DNA of 64,000 nucleotides. Origin: Marisa cornuarietis. Its lineage: Eukaryota; Mollusca; Gastropoda; Architaenioglossa; Ampullariidae. Under the pieces are notes generated by a model. The model was given only the letters and a program-made list of their open reading frames with translations, did no database searches and was not told the DNA's origin. Every line of letters begins with the position of its first letter. Position 1 is the first letter of the stretch. The DNA lies in the NCBI GenBank assembly GCA_004794655.1, contig SMMW01000575.1:9760001-9824000 (forward strand). The letters run 5' to 3'. Shown here piece after piece: positions 12,438 to 22,844 of the stretch. The position numbers were made by a program, and so were the translations under genes.

Positions 12438-12640
12438 TTAGAAATGTGTTGTGCAACTGGTCCCAGACCAGTTAGTCATTGCCGCTGTTGTTGTCGTGAT
12501 CCTGACGCGGATGTCTGTGGTGAAGCTGCCGTCTTTGGAAAGGATTGCTCCCCATGTACATAATAAGCTGTTAACCTCTTCAAGTCGTAGTCTGCTCCTG
12601 TAGATATCTGCTTTGCCGTCACTTGTTATTAAACACATCT
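12438..12640 (-). mobile_element. LINE (RTE-like) reverse transcriptase fragment
   Basis: Minus-strand translation over 66 codons includes MCLITSDGKADIYRSRLRLE, EVNSLLCTWGAILSKDGSFT and TDIRVRITTTTAAM. This is the same RT segment (LEEVNSFKYLGATLSKDGS-type) as the copy at 1800-2135. It is truncated on both sides and interrupted by stops beyond the frame. Confidence 0.7.
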
Positions 12641-13811
12641 TGCATGCACAAACATTTCACTGTCCGAATGTTTTCTCTACATTAGATTAATCGGTGATTA
12701 GCAGAACTATAGAAACATCCATAAAAACGGTAGAAGGCTTGGTGGTCTACAACAAAGTAATTTTTAGTAACAATCAATCTTAAAAAAACAATGCAGGTAA
12801 AATGTTTTAAGTAAGCTGAGCAATATTTTACTGAGATGAAAATGAAAGTGTCACATTCCTCTTTTATTTATTTATTTATTTATTTTTGCATCCTTCTTAT
12901 AAACAGCCTTACTATTTTTCTTATTCATGTCAGTACATATTTCTGTCATGTCAGTAACTTATTTTGCAAGTAATTTTTATATTTTTCCCAGGGTAAGAGT
13001 TTTTTTTAAAGAAGTCTTTGATGGTCTGAAATTTGCGCCTACTTCTGCATATCATGTATTCCCAATGAAGTCATAAAATAAAGCAAAACGAGTGGACAGA
13101 AAAATAAAAACATTATTTTCCTTTATGCATTGATCTTTAAAACGCAATGACAAAAATGTATATTTCTTTGGAATGTGAGGGAATTTTCACGAAACTACGT
13201 CACAACCCCAGCAGCTCGGTCAGTTTGGAGTACCTGCTACTACTTAAAGTCTTAAACGGTCATTGGCGACTAACTGCGTCCGTCTATCCTTTTGCAACGC
13301 AGTGTCTACTACACCCATAATAGACACCTGTCTAGACTTTCAAACTTTCTGGCAACTGCAATGTACTTATTGACGTCAGGGCCATCTTTGGGGTTGACAC
13401 ATCCACACCTAGGTGATCCACCTCGATGCCGGAGAGCGCCTCTACTGGCCAGGAAATGTCACCTGCGCACATCGGGGGAAAAAAAAGTCCTCTGTTTATC
13501 ATTTCGGCACGTACAGGTATGTCCACGGAAACTGCCAGGAGGGGGCGGTATGGTCTCGCCATGTCTGGCGCGTGCCTTTCACGTCTTGGGACGCCGTCCT
13601 TCCCAGGCTCTCGCAACCGTGGTGAAACATTTCGCAAACATCGTGATGGCGCTTCACATCACGTGAAGCAGTTGTTTCTCTTTTTAAAGCCTCCTCATGT
13701 CTGGCTAGACTGATAGTTTTGTGTCATCCTTCCTCACCAAACGGAGCTACTAGAATTGTTGGCGTAGAGCTTCAGTAAAAGAGCCTCCATAATTTGTCTC
13801 TGTGCAGTGCC

Positions 13812-15890
13812 ATGAAGGCTGTAACGTTTCTCTTTGGTGAGTTTATTTTACTTTCTGACTATTATTTAATATTTTTCATTGAACATAAAAATCGAGAGTT
13901 TCAGGATAGCTGTAGTAATATAAATTGTGGTGAAGTATTGTCATTCATGGGGGATTTTTAGCACTTCATACTTTATTTGCAGTTGGAGTAAAGATTTTAT
14001 TTGCTTTAATAACTGAAGTTTGTAGTAACTACCTCCGATGGAGGTGTGCCATTTGCTTTTAAGGTTTCTACACCATGATTGAGAACAAACACATCCTCTC
14101 TCTCTCTTACTCTGCTTTTAGTTATATCTGTTTAATCGGTGGTTTCACGACTAAGACCGATCAAAATTTTATCTGTAAATATTCAGAAAGATTGTTAGAA
14201 GTGGTGTGAAGTTGCTCGTATGATTGGGAAGTGCTGGATCCACAGTGTAGAAACAATTTGAAATAAGTGTTTACGTGGAACCTGTCGTTACGTAGCGAGG
14301 CAGATCTCATGAGAAATACACTCGGATTTTGTAGAACTCACTGCTGAGACATAATTATACTGGCTTGCATTTGCATCAGAAATAAGGGGTAGGTATTTGC
14401 ACAATAAAGCTAGCAGTCTAGCAGTACTCGTAGGAATCTAATGACTGCTTTTAAAACACAAGCATTGATATTGTTCCTGGAACTGTTCTTTCAAGTATGT
14501 CTTTCAGATTTTTATCGTTTTGCTGAGAACGGTGTCTTAATTTATTTGTAAAGTTTTAAATTTATGATAAGCACAAAAATTTTTAATGTTTAACTAACGA
14601 TAAGCGCGCACATTATATATATATATATATATTCATAGTTTACTGATCTCTGTGCCTGTCCATCGGTTAGTACTGGTTTTCTTCCCCTTTCTCTCTTTCT
14701 AATTTACTTCTCTCCGTCTCTCTCTCTCCTGTCCCACGTCCTCTTCACGTTTAACCTACGTGATGTCTTCTTACTGTGGCAGCGGCAGCTGTGGCGCTGG
14801 CTGTCCAGGTGCTAGGAAAAGATTCGAACAGTAGCGAGGAATGGACTGACGTGGTAGAGTGTTTCCGCATTCTAACGAACCAAACGGCTCTTTCTCACAG
14901 TACTGGACAATTCCCGGCTGCTGACGTCACTCGGGAACTTTTCAAAGCTGTCTGCAGGTAAAAATCTTACTTCCTAACGGAAACAGATTGCTTCGGTTTT
15001 TTTTTTAAAAGTCTCCTATTTCGTAAACCACCGGCTGCTGACGTCACTCGGGAACTTTTCAAAGCAGTCTGCAGGTAAAAATCTTACTTCCTAACGGAAA
15101 CAGATTGCTTCGGTTTTTTTTTTAAGTCTCCTATTTCGTAAACCAAGCGTCAAAGTACGCACATGTTCGCTTCTCGGGGGACGCTATGAATAGCCAAGCA
15201 GCACATCTGGTGTTAGCAAGGCGTCGAGCCCCATCCTAAACCAAGGGCAAATGGTTCCATTGCCTCGTGGGTCATCTCGGGAAAGAAGAAGGCTAATGGA
15301 GCAAACCCATATAGAGAAAACCCTACTGCCTTGTGGATAATCTTGGAAAAGATGAAGGCCTAAGGAGTAAACCCTGTCAGAAAATCAGGATGTTAACACG
15401 CCATCTGGGCGAAACCTTTCCACAATGAAAGCACCGGGCAGGGACCAGAGCTCACCTGTTCGCCCCTAAGGCAACCTGTCGAGTGGACGGTTATACCCCT
15501 CCCGAAGAAAAAAACCACAAGGCAGTGCAAGAACTATCAAACAATAAGTCTAAATAGTCAGCCAAGTAAATTTATGCCGAAGGTGACCAAAAACCTCTTC
15601 ACCCCAATTGCTGAGAAACTGCTCCCGGAAGAACAGGCTGACTTCAGAGCAGGTAGGAGCGCAGCTGAACAGATGTTGAACAGTCGCATACTGATTGAAA
15701 AACATCTACAAAATGGTACAGGACTTGACTAATATTTGTCGACTTTACAGTGGCGTTGGAAGATACTCGGCTTCGAGGGGGGGGGGGACTTCATGCCGAC
15801 AGTGAACGACGTTCACATTCTTGCCTCTTCAGTATCGTTTTTGAGGGGGCGGCTGCACTCCCATTTGCCGAATGGATACCTGCGTATTAC

Positions 15891-15963
<73 letters not shown>

Positions 15964-18900
15964 TGCCCCTCCCCCAGGTTCCTACGCCACTGCTTTAAGA
16001 AATACCAAGGCTGCAGGGGCTTAGTTTTTCTTAACAACCAGGTGGGAGAACTCTTTCTGACGACGGCGGGCGTTCGCCAGGGGTGGTCTCTGTCCAAGGT
16101 CCTGTTCAACATCTATCTGGAGAAGTTCATGCAAGGTACACCCCATTGGTAGTCATCACATCTCCGTCTCCAAGGTAGGGGGAGGGAGGCCACTGAGTAA
16201 CCTACGCTTTTCTAATGGCATCGATCTGAGAGCAGGCAGCAACAGCGAGTGACAAGACCTCACAAATTAGCTCGCCACCACCGCCAACAAGCGCATACGG
16301 GATGGAAATCAGCAAGGACAAGAGTAAAGTAATAGTGAACACCATCGGGCATGGAAAGGCGGAGATCCACATGAACGGGGTACAAATTGAGGAGGTGCAG
16401 AATGAAAGCTGTCTTTTGGCTGCAGTTAAGAGCAACACAGGGGAACAGTCGAGCCTCGTTTGCCTTATGGTTGGCCTAAGGACCACCTAGTGTGGTGGTT
16501 ACCTGCAGCAGTACTGGTTTGAGAAATGCTGTGTTCAAAACTTGCGTTTGACCTATGGCCTACTCGCCACGAATACGACACTAACACAAGAACCCTCTCT
16601 CTCTCTATATATATATATATATTGGGGAACAGAAAAAAGGAACGAAGAGAGTGACATAAACAGGAATATAAAATATTAATCTAAAGACTTTACTTATCAC
16701 ACGTCACGTCACATACTCTCAAATGCTATCATAGTCACCTCCTTTTAATATTCTTCTATATTTAACCCTTATTTTAACCTATTATGGATGGCATGGGCAG
16801 ATGTTTATCGTGGGTTGAAAGGAAAAAAAGATTAAAAGCTCCCTTGATTTCACCACGTTGCATTCTGCATTAATAAAACGAGTTACCTTTTAATCGACCT
16901 TCTTTGAGAAGAGAACCCACAGGCAGAATCTTCAATGTATTGACGATAATTTTTCTCAGCACAAAAGACCAATTTCTTGAGTGCGTGGACAAGACTCTCA
17001 GCAAAGCTCAGGGCACATCCGTGCTGCAGCACTTCCGCCCTCTGTTCAATGTTTCTGTTGTGACGGAGGCTTACAATGATCTCTGCAGCAACGATACAGG
17101 TAAACCACGTCCTGCCATGTCCAGTCAATGTTTCAATTTTCAAAAAGCTGTTTTCGAAGTGATGAACCGTGCACGTGCAGAAGAATCTCTCTCCCACTTC
17201 CTTTTCTCTTTCTCTCACTCACTCACGCCTGTCTCCTGTCTCCTATTTCTTGTTTATGCCCAGTGTCAACTACGTGCTGTATGCGTGTCGATTTCTCAGA
17301 CTAAAAAGTAAGTGAGAGAACAAACAAACGAAGAAAACAAAGAAAGAAAAATAAATAAATGAACGAACCAACCAAAAAGAAACAAACAAACAAACCAAGA
17401 AACAAAGAAAGAAACAAAGAGAGGCACAAAAAACAAACAAGCAAACAAAGAAACAAAGAAAGAAGAAAACAGGCTAGAAAAAAAGACAATACAGTGCGAT
17501 GTTTTCTGTGTACGTTATTTTCGAAATTGCCTGCAACTGTGATTTCCTGGTGTAATATTTTCCAGTAACCCAAGGTGACGAGGATCTGTCCTGCCTGGTG
17601 AACCAGACAGCACTCTTACCATGCTACACCGAGTACTACAATTACCTTTTTTACCTCTCCGTCGTCAAGCGTTTTGGGTCTCAAGAGCGACAACTTCCTG
17701 ATGACGTGGTCAACACTCTTCTGTGCACGTATGTTAATCAAAAGATTTGAATCCGTTGATCTAGATTATTTACTGTAATAATTTAGTGGCGTAAGGAGAT
17801 GCTAGGCTTTAGGTGGGTGGGGGCAAACTCCATGCTTACAGCGAACGACGTTCACATTCTTGTCTCCTCAGTATCTTTTTTTTTTTTTTTGATGGGGTGG
17901 GGGGCGCTGCCACCCCTTGCCCCATCACCCCTGGTTCCTGCACCACTGTAATTGTCATAGAAACTCGATGTGTGGACACTGATCAATCGAAACAAAAGCT
18001 TGAAAACCTTATCTGCTCAATTTTAGAGCTCCTATTTATTAGCAGACAAGTATTGCGTCTGGTGGGGGCCATAGAAGGATTGTGCTTTTATTGCACTGAA
18101 TTATTCAAGAGTTCTGGCGGGGCGCTGTAAATTTCATGTCAACATTTCTTCGACTCGAGACTGCTCTTGTTAAGTGGAATCGAAGGAAACTTGGTCTTTG
18201 TATGTCGATTTCTATAGTTTCATTTTACCCTTTAATTCACACTCTCTATATTGTCAGTCGTTTCTTTCTCCCTTCCCCCATCTCTGTCTAAATCTTTCCA
18301 AAAGTTTTCCTTTCAACTGAATTATAATACCACTGTTGTCAACTAAAAATCTTTGCTCGTACTTGTCCAAACATTCGGGGTTTTTTTTTGTTTTTTTCTT
18401 GTCTTCTTCTAGTGTTCATCAGGTCAACAGCTTTTCATAGCACTCGTGAGATGTTACTTCAGTGTCCTTCACAAGCGCAGTTGTCTTATTTACATGGAGA
18501 GTGGTGTCCCTTCGCCTAACAGGCTTGAGGGGACCAGCTCTCCGCATTTTCGTTTTCTTCTTGGATTTGTTGTGCTTGTAGTGGGTATTGTACTGACCTG
18601 CAGTTTTATTCTGATGTCATCGGCATTGTGTTTGACTGTTTACTTTCCTGTGGATTTTTATTTATTCCTCTGCTAATATCAACTCTCTCATCGCCATCAC
18701 AGTTTTTCATTCCTACAAGTCGTCCCTGGGATAGACTTTACATCAGTGCCAAACATTGCGTTTCAACATTGTACTGCGATTTCTGTTTTGTGATCATCTG
18801 GATATTCTCCTGACGATTTGATCGACGTGTTTGAGTATTGCTCTATTCTGCTCCAGTCCAATGACTGCATGTAGATCTATCTCATTGACATCTTGATCTA

Positions 18901-19335
18901 TGAATGTCATCATGCAGAAGAACGAGCTGGCATTCCCATTAATCAGCTTCACAGAGAGAGCCACAGGAATTTTGTCTGTCTTGTTTTTTATGTTTGTAAT
19001 GCGCGGAGAGCCTGGCTTTGGCTGGGATACCGCGCTATGAATGCTCACATCATATACATATATATGTTTCTTATACGACTGCCATGTCAACGTCTAATGT
19101 ATCTGCAGTAAACATAACTTTTGAAACGCATGATTTTTTTTAAACATCTAGGTTGGCTGAGGAACGGAGAGACTGCGAGGTGGCTGCTCTCAGCAAATGT
19201 AGCACCAAAGTAGGGGAAGTAATGCAATCTTTCTACCAGAAGACGTTGCCTGCCGTCTGCCAAGAGGACGAGAGTGACTTTAAGTCACGGTCAGAGGTCA
19301 GCACACCCTCTGACGCAACGCCTACATCTGGCTGA
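13812..19335 (+). CDS. Secreted cysteine-rich protein with two homologous domains, function unknown
   Basis: Five coding exons: 13812-13836, 14783-14957, 16960-17099, 17566-17728, 19152-19335 (stop TGA), all GT-AG, giving 228 residues. Residues 1-20 (MKAVTFLFAAAVALAVQVLG) form a clear signal peptide, so the product enters the secretory pathway; there is no other membrane segment. Cysteines lie at 35, 66, 75, 109, 123, 133, 167, 176, 184, 204. Five N-glycosylation sequons (NSS, NQT, NVS, NDT, NQT) are present. Exons 2-3 and exons 4-5 encode similar units: both begin with Cys near NQTAL and both have C-x8-C starting one residue before an exon junction. The C-terminal 24 residues are acidic/Ser-Thr-rich. 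I do not recognise the family; the spacing loosely recalls DUF19/T20D4.11-like secreted domains, but that is a guess. The gene has an uninterrupted frame and looks active. Confidence 0.8.
14635..14705 (+). repeat. Short dispersed repeat following (AT)n, copy 1
   Basis: After an (AT)n run at 14614-14632 comes a segment with CTCTGTGCCTGTCCATCGGT and CTGGTTTTCTTCCCCTTTC. Nearly the same segment follows the (CA)n run at about 20225-20300. It lies in intron 1 of the secreted-protein gene. Confidence 0.5.
14914..15145 (+). repeat. Tandem duplication covering the 3' end of exon 2 and its splice donor
   Basis: Copy 1 (14914-15030) contains the last 44 bases of exon 2 of the secreted-protein gene, its GTAAAA donor and 73 bases of intron. 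Copy 2 (15031-15145) repeats this almost exactly, with one change inside the exonic part (AAAGCTGTC to AAAGCAGTC) and small length differences in T/A runs. Copy 2 therefore carries an intact-looking second donor without its own acceptor. Confidence 0.9.
15748..15992. mobile_element. MITE with CAGTGGCGT termini, copy 1 (nested in LINE)
   Basis: Begins CAGTGGCGTTGG and ends CCTACGCCACTG, an inverted terminal pair. It is flanked by the 5-bp direct repeat CTTTA at 15743-15747 and 15993-15997. The interior includes a G-run, a segment with GAACGACGTTCACATTCTTG shared with the copy at 17784-17948, and a (CAT)n expansion. It has no coding capacity. The CAGTGGCGT end with 5-bp duplication suggests a hAT-type (hAT5-like) relative; the superfamily is inference. 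Confidence 0.85.
15894..15963 (+). repeat. (CAT)n microsatellite inside the MITE
   Basis: About 23 uninterrupted CAT units. Read in frame it gives poly-His or poly-Ser, which is a repeat artefact and not a protein feature. The sister MITE copy lacks it, so the expansion arose after the copies separated. Confidence 0.95.
17310..17475 (+). repeat. A-rich simple sequence (AAAC/AAAG/AAAT units)
   Basis: Low-complexity purine-rich strand of AAAC, AAAG, AAAT and CCAA words in intron 3 of the secreted-protein gene, between exons at 16960-17099 and 17566-17728. Confidence 0.75.
17784..17948. mobile_element. MITE with (C/T)AGTGGCGT termini, copy 2
   Basis: Begins TAGTGGCGTAAGG and ends TTCCTGCACCACTG. 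Flanked by the 5-bp direct repeat TAATT at 17779-17783 and 17949-17953. The interior shares GCGAACGACGTTCACATTCT with copy 1. Located in intron 4 of the secreted-protein gene. At 165 bp it is shorter than copy 1 mainly because it has no CAT array. Confidence 0.85.
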
Positions 19336-19842
19336 CTTTCCCCCCTGTTTTTTTTATATATTTTTTAGGTCCCGGCATAATGTAATTAACTTGAAGATGG
19401 TTCATTACAAATAGTGTGTGGTGCTGTCATTTGCCCCTCTTCACAGATCATGGAGCGGAGTAGAGCAAGAACTGTCATAAATGGGATGAGAGAAAGTGAG
19501 CAGTGATTTATCCTCCGCAAATTTTTTTAAGTACAAATCAAAAGTCATGTGCATAATTCAGAATTATAACTACATGAAAATGTAATTTTGTTGCTGTCTT
19601 TCTGGTCTGCGGTTGTAAGTAAACGCTCTTTACAAATTAGCTTCTTAGGTCGTGCAAGTGCTGGTGAGACTCGTGATGCCCAAACTACCAGATACCAGAG
19701 AAATGCAGTTTAAAGTTTTCACTATTCGATTTTTAGTATAAGTTTGAACGCTTGCATATTCGCTACTTATCATTTCTCGACGTTTATTATCGCCTACTGT
19801 TCTGTAATACTTGTACTGGCACTCTGACTCGTCGGCGTGTGC

Positions 19843-19848
19843 AATAAA
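19843..19848 (+). terminator. Candidate polyadenylation signal of the secreted-protein gene
   Basis: AATAAA about 510 bases after the stop codon, followed by a T-rich stretch. It is the first good match downstream of the last exon. Confidence 0.5.
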
Positions 19849-20154
19849 ATTTTATTATTTGAAAAGCGGGAGTTCAACAGCCATGATCGTTTGATTAGTT
19901 TTTTTATAAAATTATTTTATTATTCTAAAAGTTTATTATTTTTGTTAGGTTTTACTGATTTTTGGGGGTGGGGGGTATTCATGCATTTGGATTTTGATAT
20001 TTCTAGAATGCTTTATAACAGAGAGTTATTTGTAAATTTGCGACATCAGCAAGAATAATTATTCACATAATCACTTCATGGACCTCGTCAATAAAGAAGG
20101 ACTCTCTGATGAGTCTTCTGAGAATACACACTAAGCGGGAGCGCGCCGCTCGCA

Positions 20155-20167
20155 CGCACGCATGCAT

Positions 20168-20223
<56 letters not shown>

Positions 20224-20304
20224 CTAGAGTCTACTTATCTCTGTGCCTGTCTATCACTTAGTTCTGGTTTTCGTCCCCTTCTTTAGTTCTCTCTCTCTCT
20301 CTCT

Positions 20305-20336
<32 letters not shown>

Positions 20337-20573
20337 ACGCACGCGTGCCCTCTCTCTCACACACTCGCAGTTTCTTTCTTACTCACATCACACACAGATA
20401 TACATACACTGCCACAAACTGCTCACACACACACCTTCACACACAAAACACAAACGCCCTCATCACCCCCCCCCCAAACACACACACACATCCTCCAATT
20501 CAATTCTTCTACAACACAAAGAAACACATTTCCGCGCGCACATACACACGTAAGTCTTTACACAAAACACATG

Positions 20574-20604
<31 letters not shown>

Positions 20605-20610
20605 CCTAGA
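20155..20610. repeat. Cluster of (CA)n and (CT)n microsatellites
   Basis: (CA)n runs at about 20169-20222, 20309-20336 and 20579-20603 alternate with (CT)n and CACA-rich sequence. Between the first two runs lies the segment CTCTGTGCCTGTCTATCACT, matching the one at 14645-14665. Confidence 0.9.
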
Positions 20611-21599
20611 CAAACTTGCATCCATTTCTAATGCCTGTGGATTAATAAAATTGTATTGTATCAAGAAACATGACGAGGACCTTTACTGTCAGGTGATAGA
20701 CGAGCAAAAAGACACACGGCGTCGCACTCTCGCCTAGTCAAACAGCAACCACGACAAGAATCAACAACACAGACAGTAAGATAAACAACAGCAGCACGAG
20801 GCTAAGCAACTGTGTGTTCTTTCCCAGCAGAAATTTATTTTGCTCGGAAAGGAAGGTCACTAGCCCAGTTGTTACAAGAGCAGCTATCGGCACCAACAAA
20901 CAGTCCTTATCACTGACCCACTTTGTAGCAACTACCTGAGACAACAAGCAAGCGTGAGCAGTGTTTACCTTTACATCACATTTGACGACAATACTCTCGC
21001 GTCCCCCAGCCTGTTCTTATCTAATTCTGTTTGTCCATCTCCCCGTGCTGCTTTTTGTGCTGTTTTCAAGTCCACAATCCAGCCTACACGGACTCGGTCG
21101 GATTAAAAAAAAAAAGTCTAATCACGACGGAAAACATGTCGTATGGTCATCTTGAACGCCGTGTATGCTACTGATATCAAGGGATTAAAATCACTTTGAT
21201 TGTTATGTTCGTTGTCATAAGCTGCAAATGCAAATCTCGCAAACATGAGATTAGAAACCTGCGAGAAAACCAAGATCTCTCCTACACGAGGTTGTAAACC
21301 GAGAGAAGGGGAAAAAAAGAGTCGGCTACTCTGGATACATTAATCTCACGATACAGGATCACGGGCTCTGACAAGTGCAGCTGCCACTGTTGATTTTTAC
21401 CTGAAATAAGGTTTCTCTTTCTTCAGCCGAGATAAGGCGATTTGCTCTTTAATCCAAACTAAATACCAGCAACTTATTTTCCATAAAATATCGCCTGTTC
21501 TCTTTCATTTTCTCGCTCGCTCTCATGCAACAATTTAGGCTTTAACTTGCAGTGATTCTTAGGTGATGATATCGTTTATTATCTGGCTATAAACATGCG

Positions 21600-21652
21600 T
21601 ACACACACATATATATATATATATATAATCCACACACACACACACACACACC
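21600..21652. repeat. (AT)n and (CA)n microsatellites
   Basis: An (AT)n run at about 21609-21627 followed by (CA)n to about 21651. No gene attached. Confidence 0.8.
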
Positions 21653-21829
21653 ATTCAAAGGCACGGTTTCTGGTTGGGCTTTTTTAGACGATGTCGGTAG
21701 ATGTATTCGTGTCTCCGTTTTTATCATTATATAAAAATATCGCAATTCCCTTTTGCAATGCGTATGTGCACAAAGTGCAGGGCTTATCCTGAATCGTAAT
21801 TTACATGAATTGTGACATTTATTAACTTC

Positions 21830-21970
21830 TGCTAAGGTCTTAGTGAATGTGACACACATGTAACATTTATTACATTCGGCTAAGGTCTAACTGAGTGTGA
21901 CACATGCAGTGTGACATTTATTTCCTTCGGCTAGGGTCATCCTGATTGTGACACATGCAGTGCCTTGAGA
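21830..21970. repeat. Three-copy tandem repeat, unit about 55 bp
   Basis: Three consecutive units share a TTCGGCTAAGGTC-like core, a GTGTGACACATGCAGTG-like core and an ACATTTATT spacer. They diverge by substitutions. Confidence 0.6.
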
Positions 21971-22574
21971 GACAGAAGAGCTAAGTGCTAAATGAAGATT
22001 TATTAATTTAGGGATTTGTCCTTAACTGGGACAAAGAGACGCAGAAAGAAAAAAAAGTGAACGAATAAATAAATGTCGTTTGACATGATAAGAAAGCTGC
22101 TAAACATAGAGTGACTACACCGATACATGCTAGATTGGATGGTAACGGATATGCTTGAGTGCATCAGTGTAACGCAGTTTGGGAAACTTGAAAAAATATG
22201 TTGTTCACAAGGTTCATGTGCAACCTTCTCTTCTCCATTTTAGTAGATACGGGTGGTCTCTTACAGTTCCTCCAATTCGTTTTGAAGGTATGTACACTAT
22301 TGACAGGTCCAATGTTTCGTTCAACATAAATGGTTATATCAACCCTGAATGTTAAGAGACCAAATAACACGTGCTCTGGTTTGTCGCCATGTGTCAACGG
22401 CTTGAATGTCATAGCCGTCTTCATCTTGGTAACGCAGGACTTTACAGAGCAACAGTAGGTTGGTCTTGTCATTTCAGGTTCACGCGGGCTATAGGTCGAT
22501 TAAGGCATAGATAAACTTTATTTGCAGAAGCTAGGAACTGAAAATATGCCCTGGTGAATTAGGTGACTGACTAA

Positions 22575-22635
22575 ATAAATAAACCAACCAACCAACCAAC
22601 CAACCAACCAACCCACCCACCCACCCACCCACCCA
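22575..22635. repeat. (CCAA)n then (CCCA)n microsatellite
   Basis: A run of ACCA units changes to CCCA units within about 60 bp. A compound tetranucleotide array. Confidence 0.85.
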
Positions 22636-22844
22636 TGATTCATTTTTTTTCTACATATAGGTTACAACATTATACAAGTAATCTGCCAAAATTTATTTTG
22701 AGCAAAATGTGTGAAGCACAAAAAAGTAGCTGAATGCAAATCGAGGAATATAATGAATGAAGAAGATTATTGAAAAGATAACGTTTAGGATTTGGGCGCG
22801 CGCGAAGAGAACCAAGACTGAGGTGTTCCTACAGTCATTCAGGA

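Larger units (their letters stand above)
7480..13811. other. Intergenic region between PFAS and the secreted-protein gene
   Basis: No coding exon recognised. Holds a SINE-like repeat (7620-7860), CA/CG-rich simple sequence (8365-8500), the Tigger-like transposon (8587-9402), a dispersed-repeat-like stretch directly after it (about 9410-9960, unclassified), short (AT)n runs at 10228 and 11850, a degenerate direct duplication (10870-11170), a repeat with an AAT tail (11356-11550) and a LINE fragment (12438-12640). Open frames here are short and lie in repeats. The last few hundred bases before 13812 should hold the promoter and 5' UTR of the secreted-protein gene, but no core element stands out. 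Confidence 0.6.
15225..16430 (+). mobile_element. Degenerate LINE (RTE-like) reverse transcriptase, interrupted by a MITE
   Basis: Recognisable pieces in order: VEWTVIPLPKKKTTRQCKNY then QTISLNSQPSKFM (about 15478-15570); IAEKLLPEEQADFRAGRSAA followed by EQMLNSRILIEKHLQ (about 15608-15715); the RT motif region LIFVDF at about 15729-15746; then, beyond the MITE, LNNQVGELFLTTAGVRQG and VLFNIYLEKFMQ (about 16030-16135); then MEISKDKSKVIVNTIGHGKA and EIHMNGVQIEEV (about 16302-16400). Frameshifts, stops and an internal deletion after motif A show it is dead. It sits in intron 2 of the secreted-protein gene, in the same orientation, and belongs to the same family as the fragments at 1510-2135 and 12438-12640. 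Confidence 0.8.

Noticed and set aside
15736..16152. Open frames with poly-His or poly-Ser tracts
   Set aside because: They are the (CAT)n array of the MITE read in frame, flanked by dead LINE sequence.
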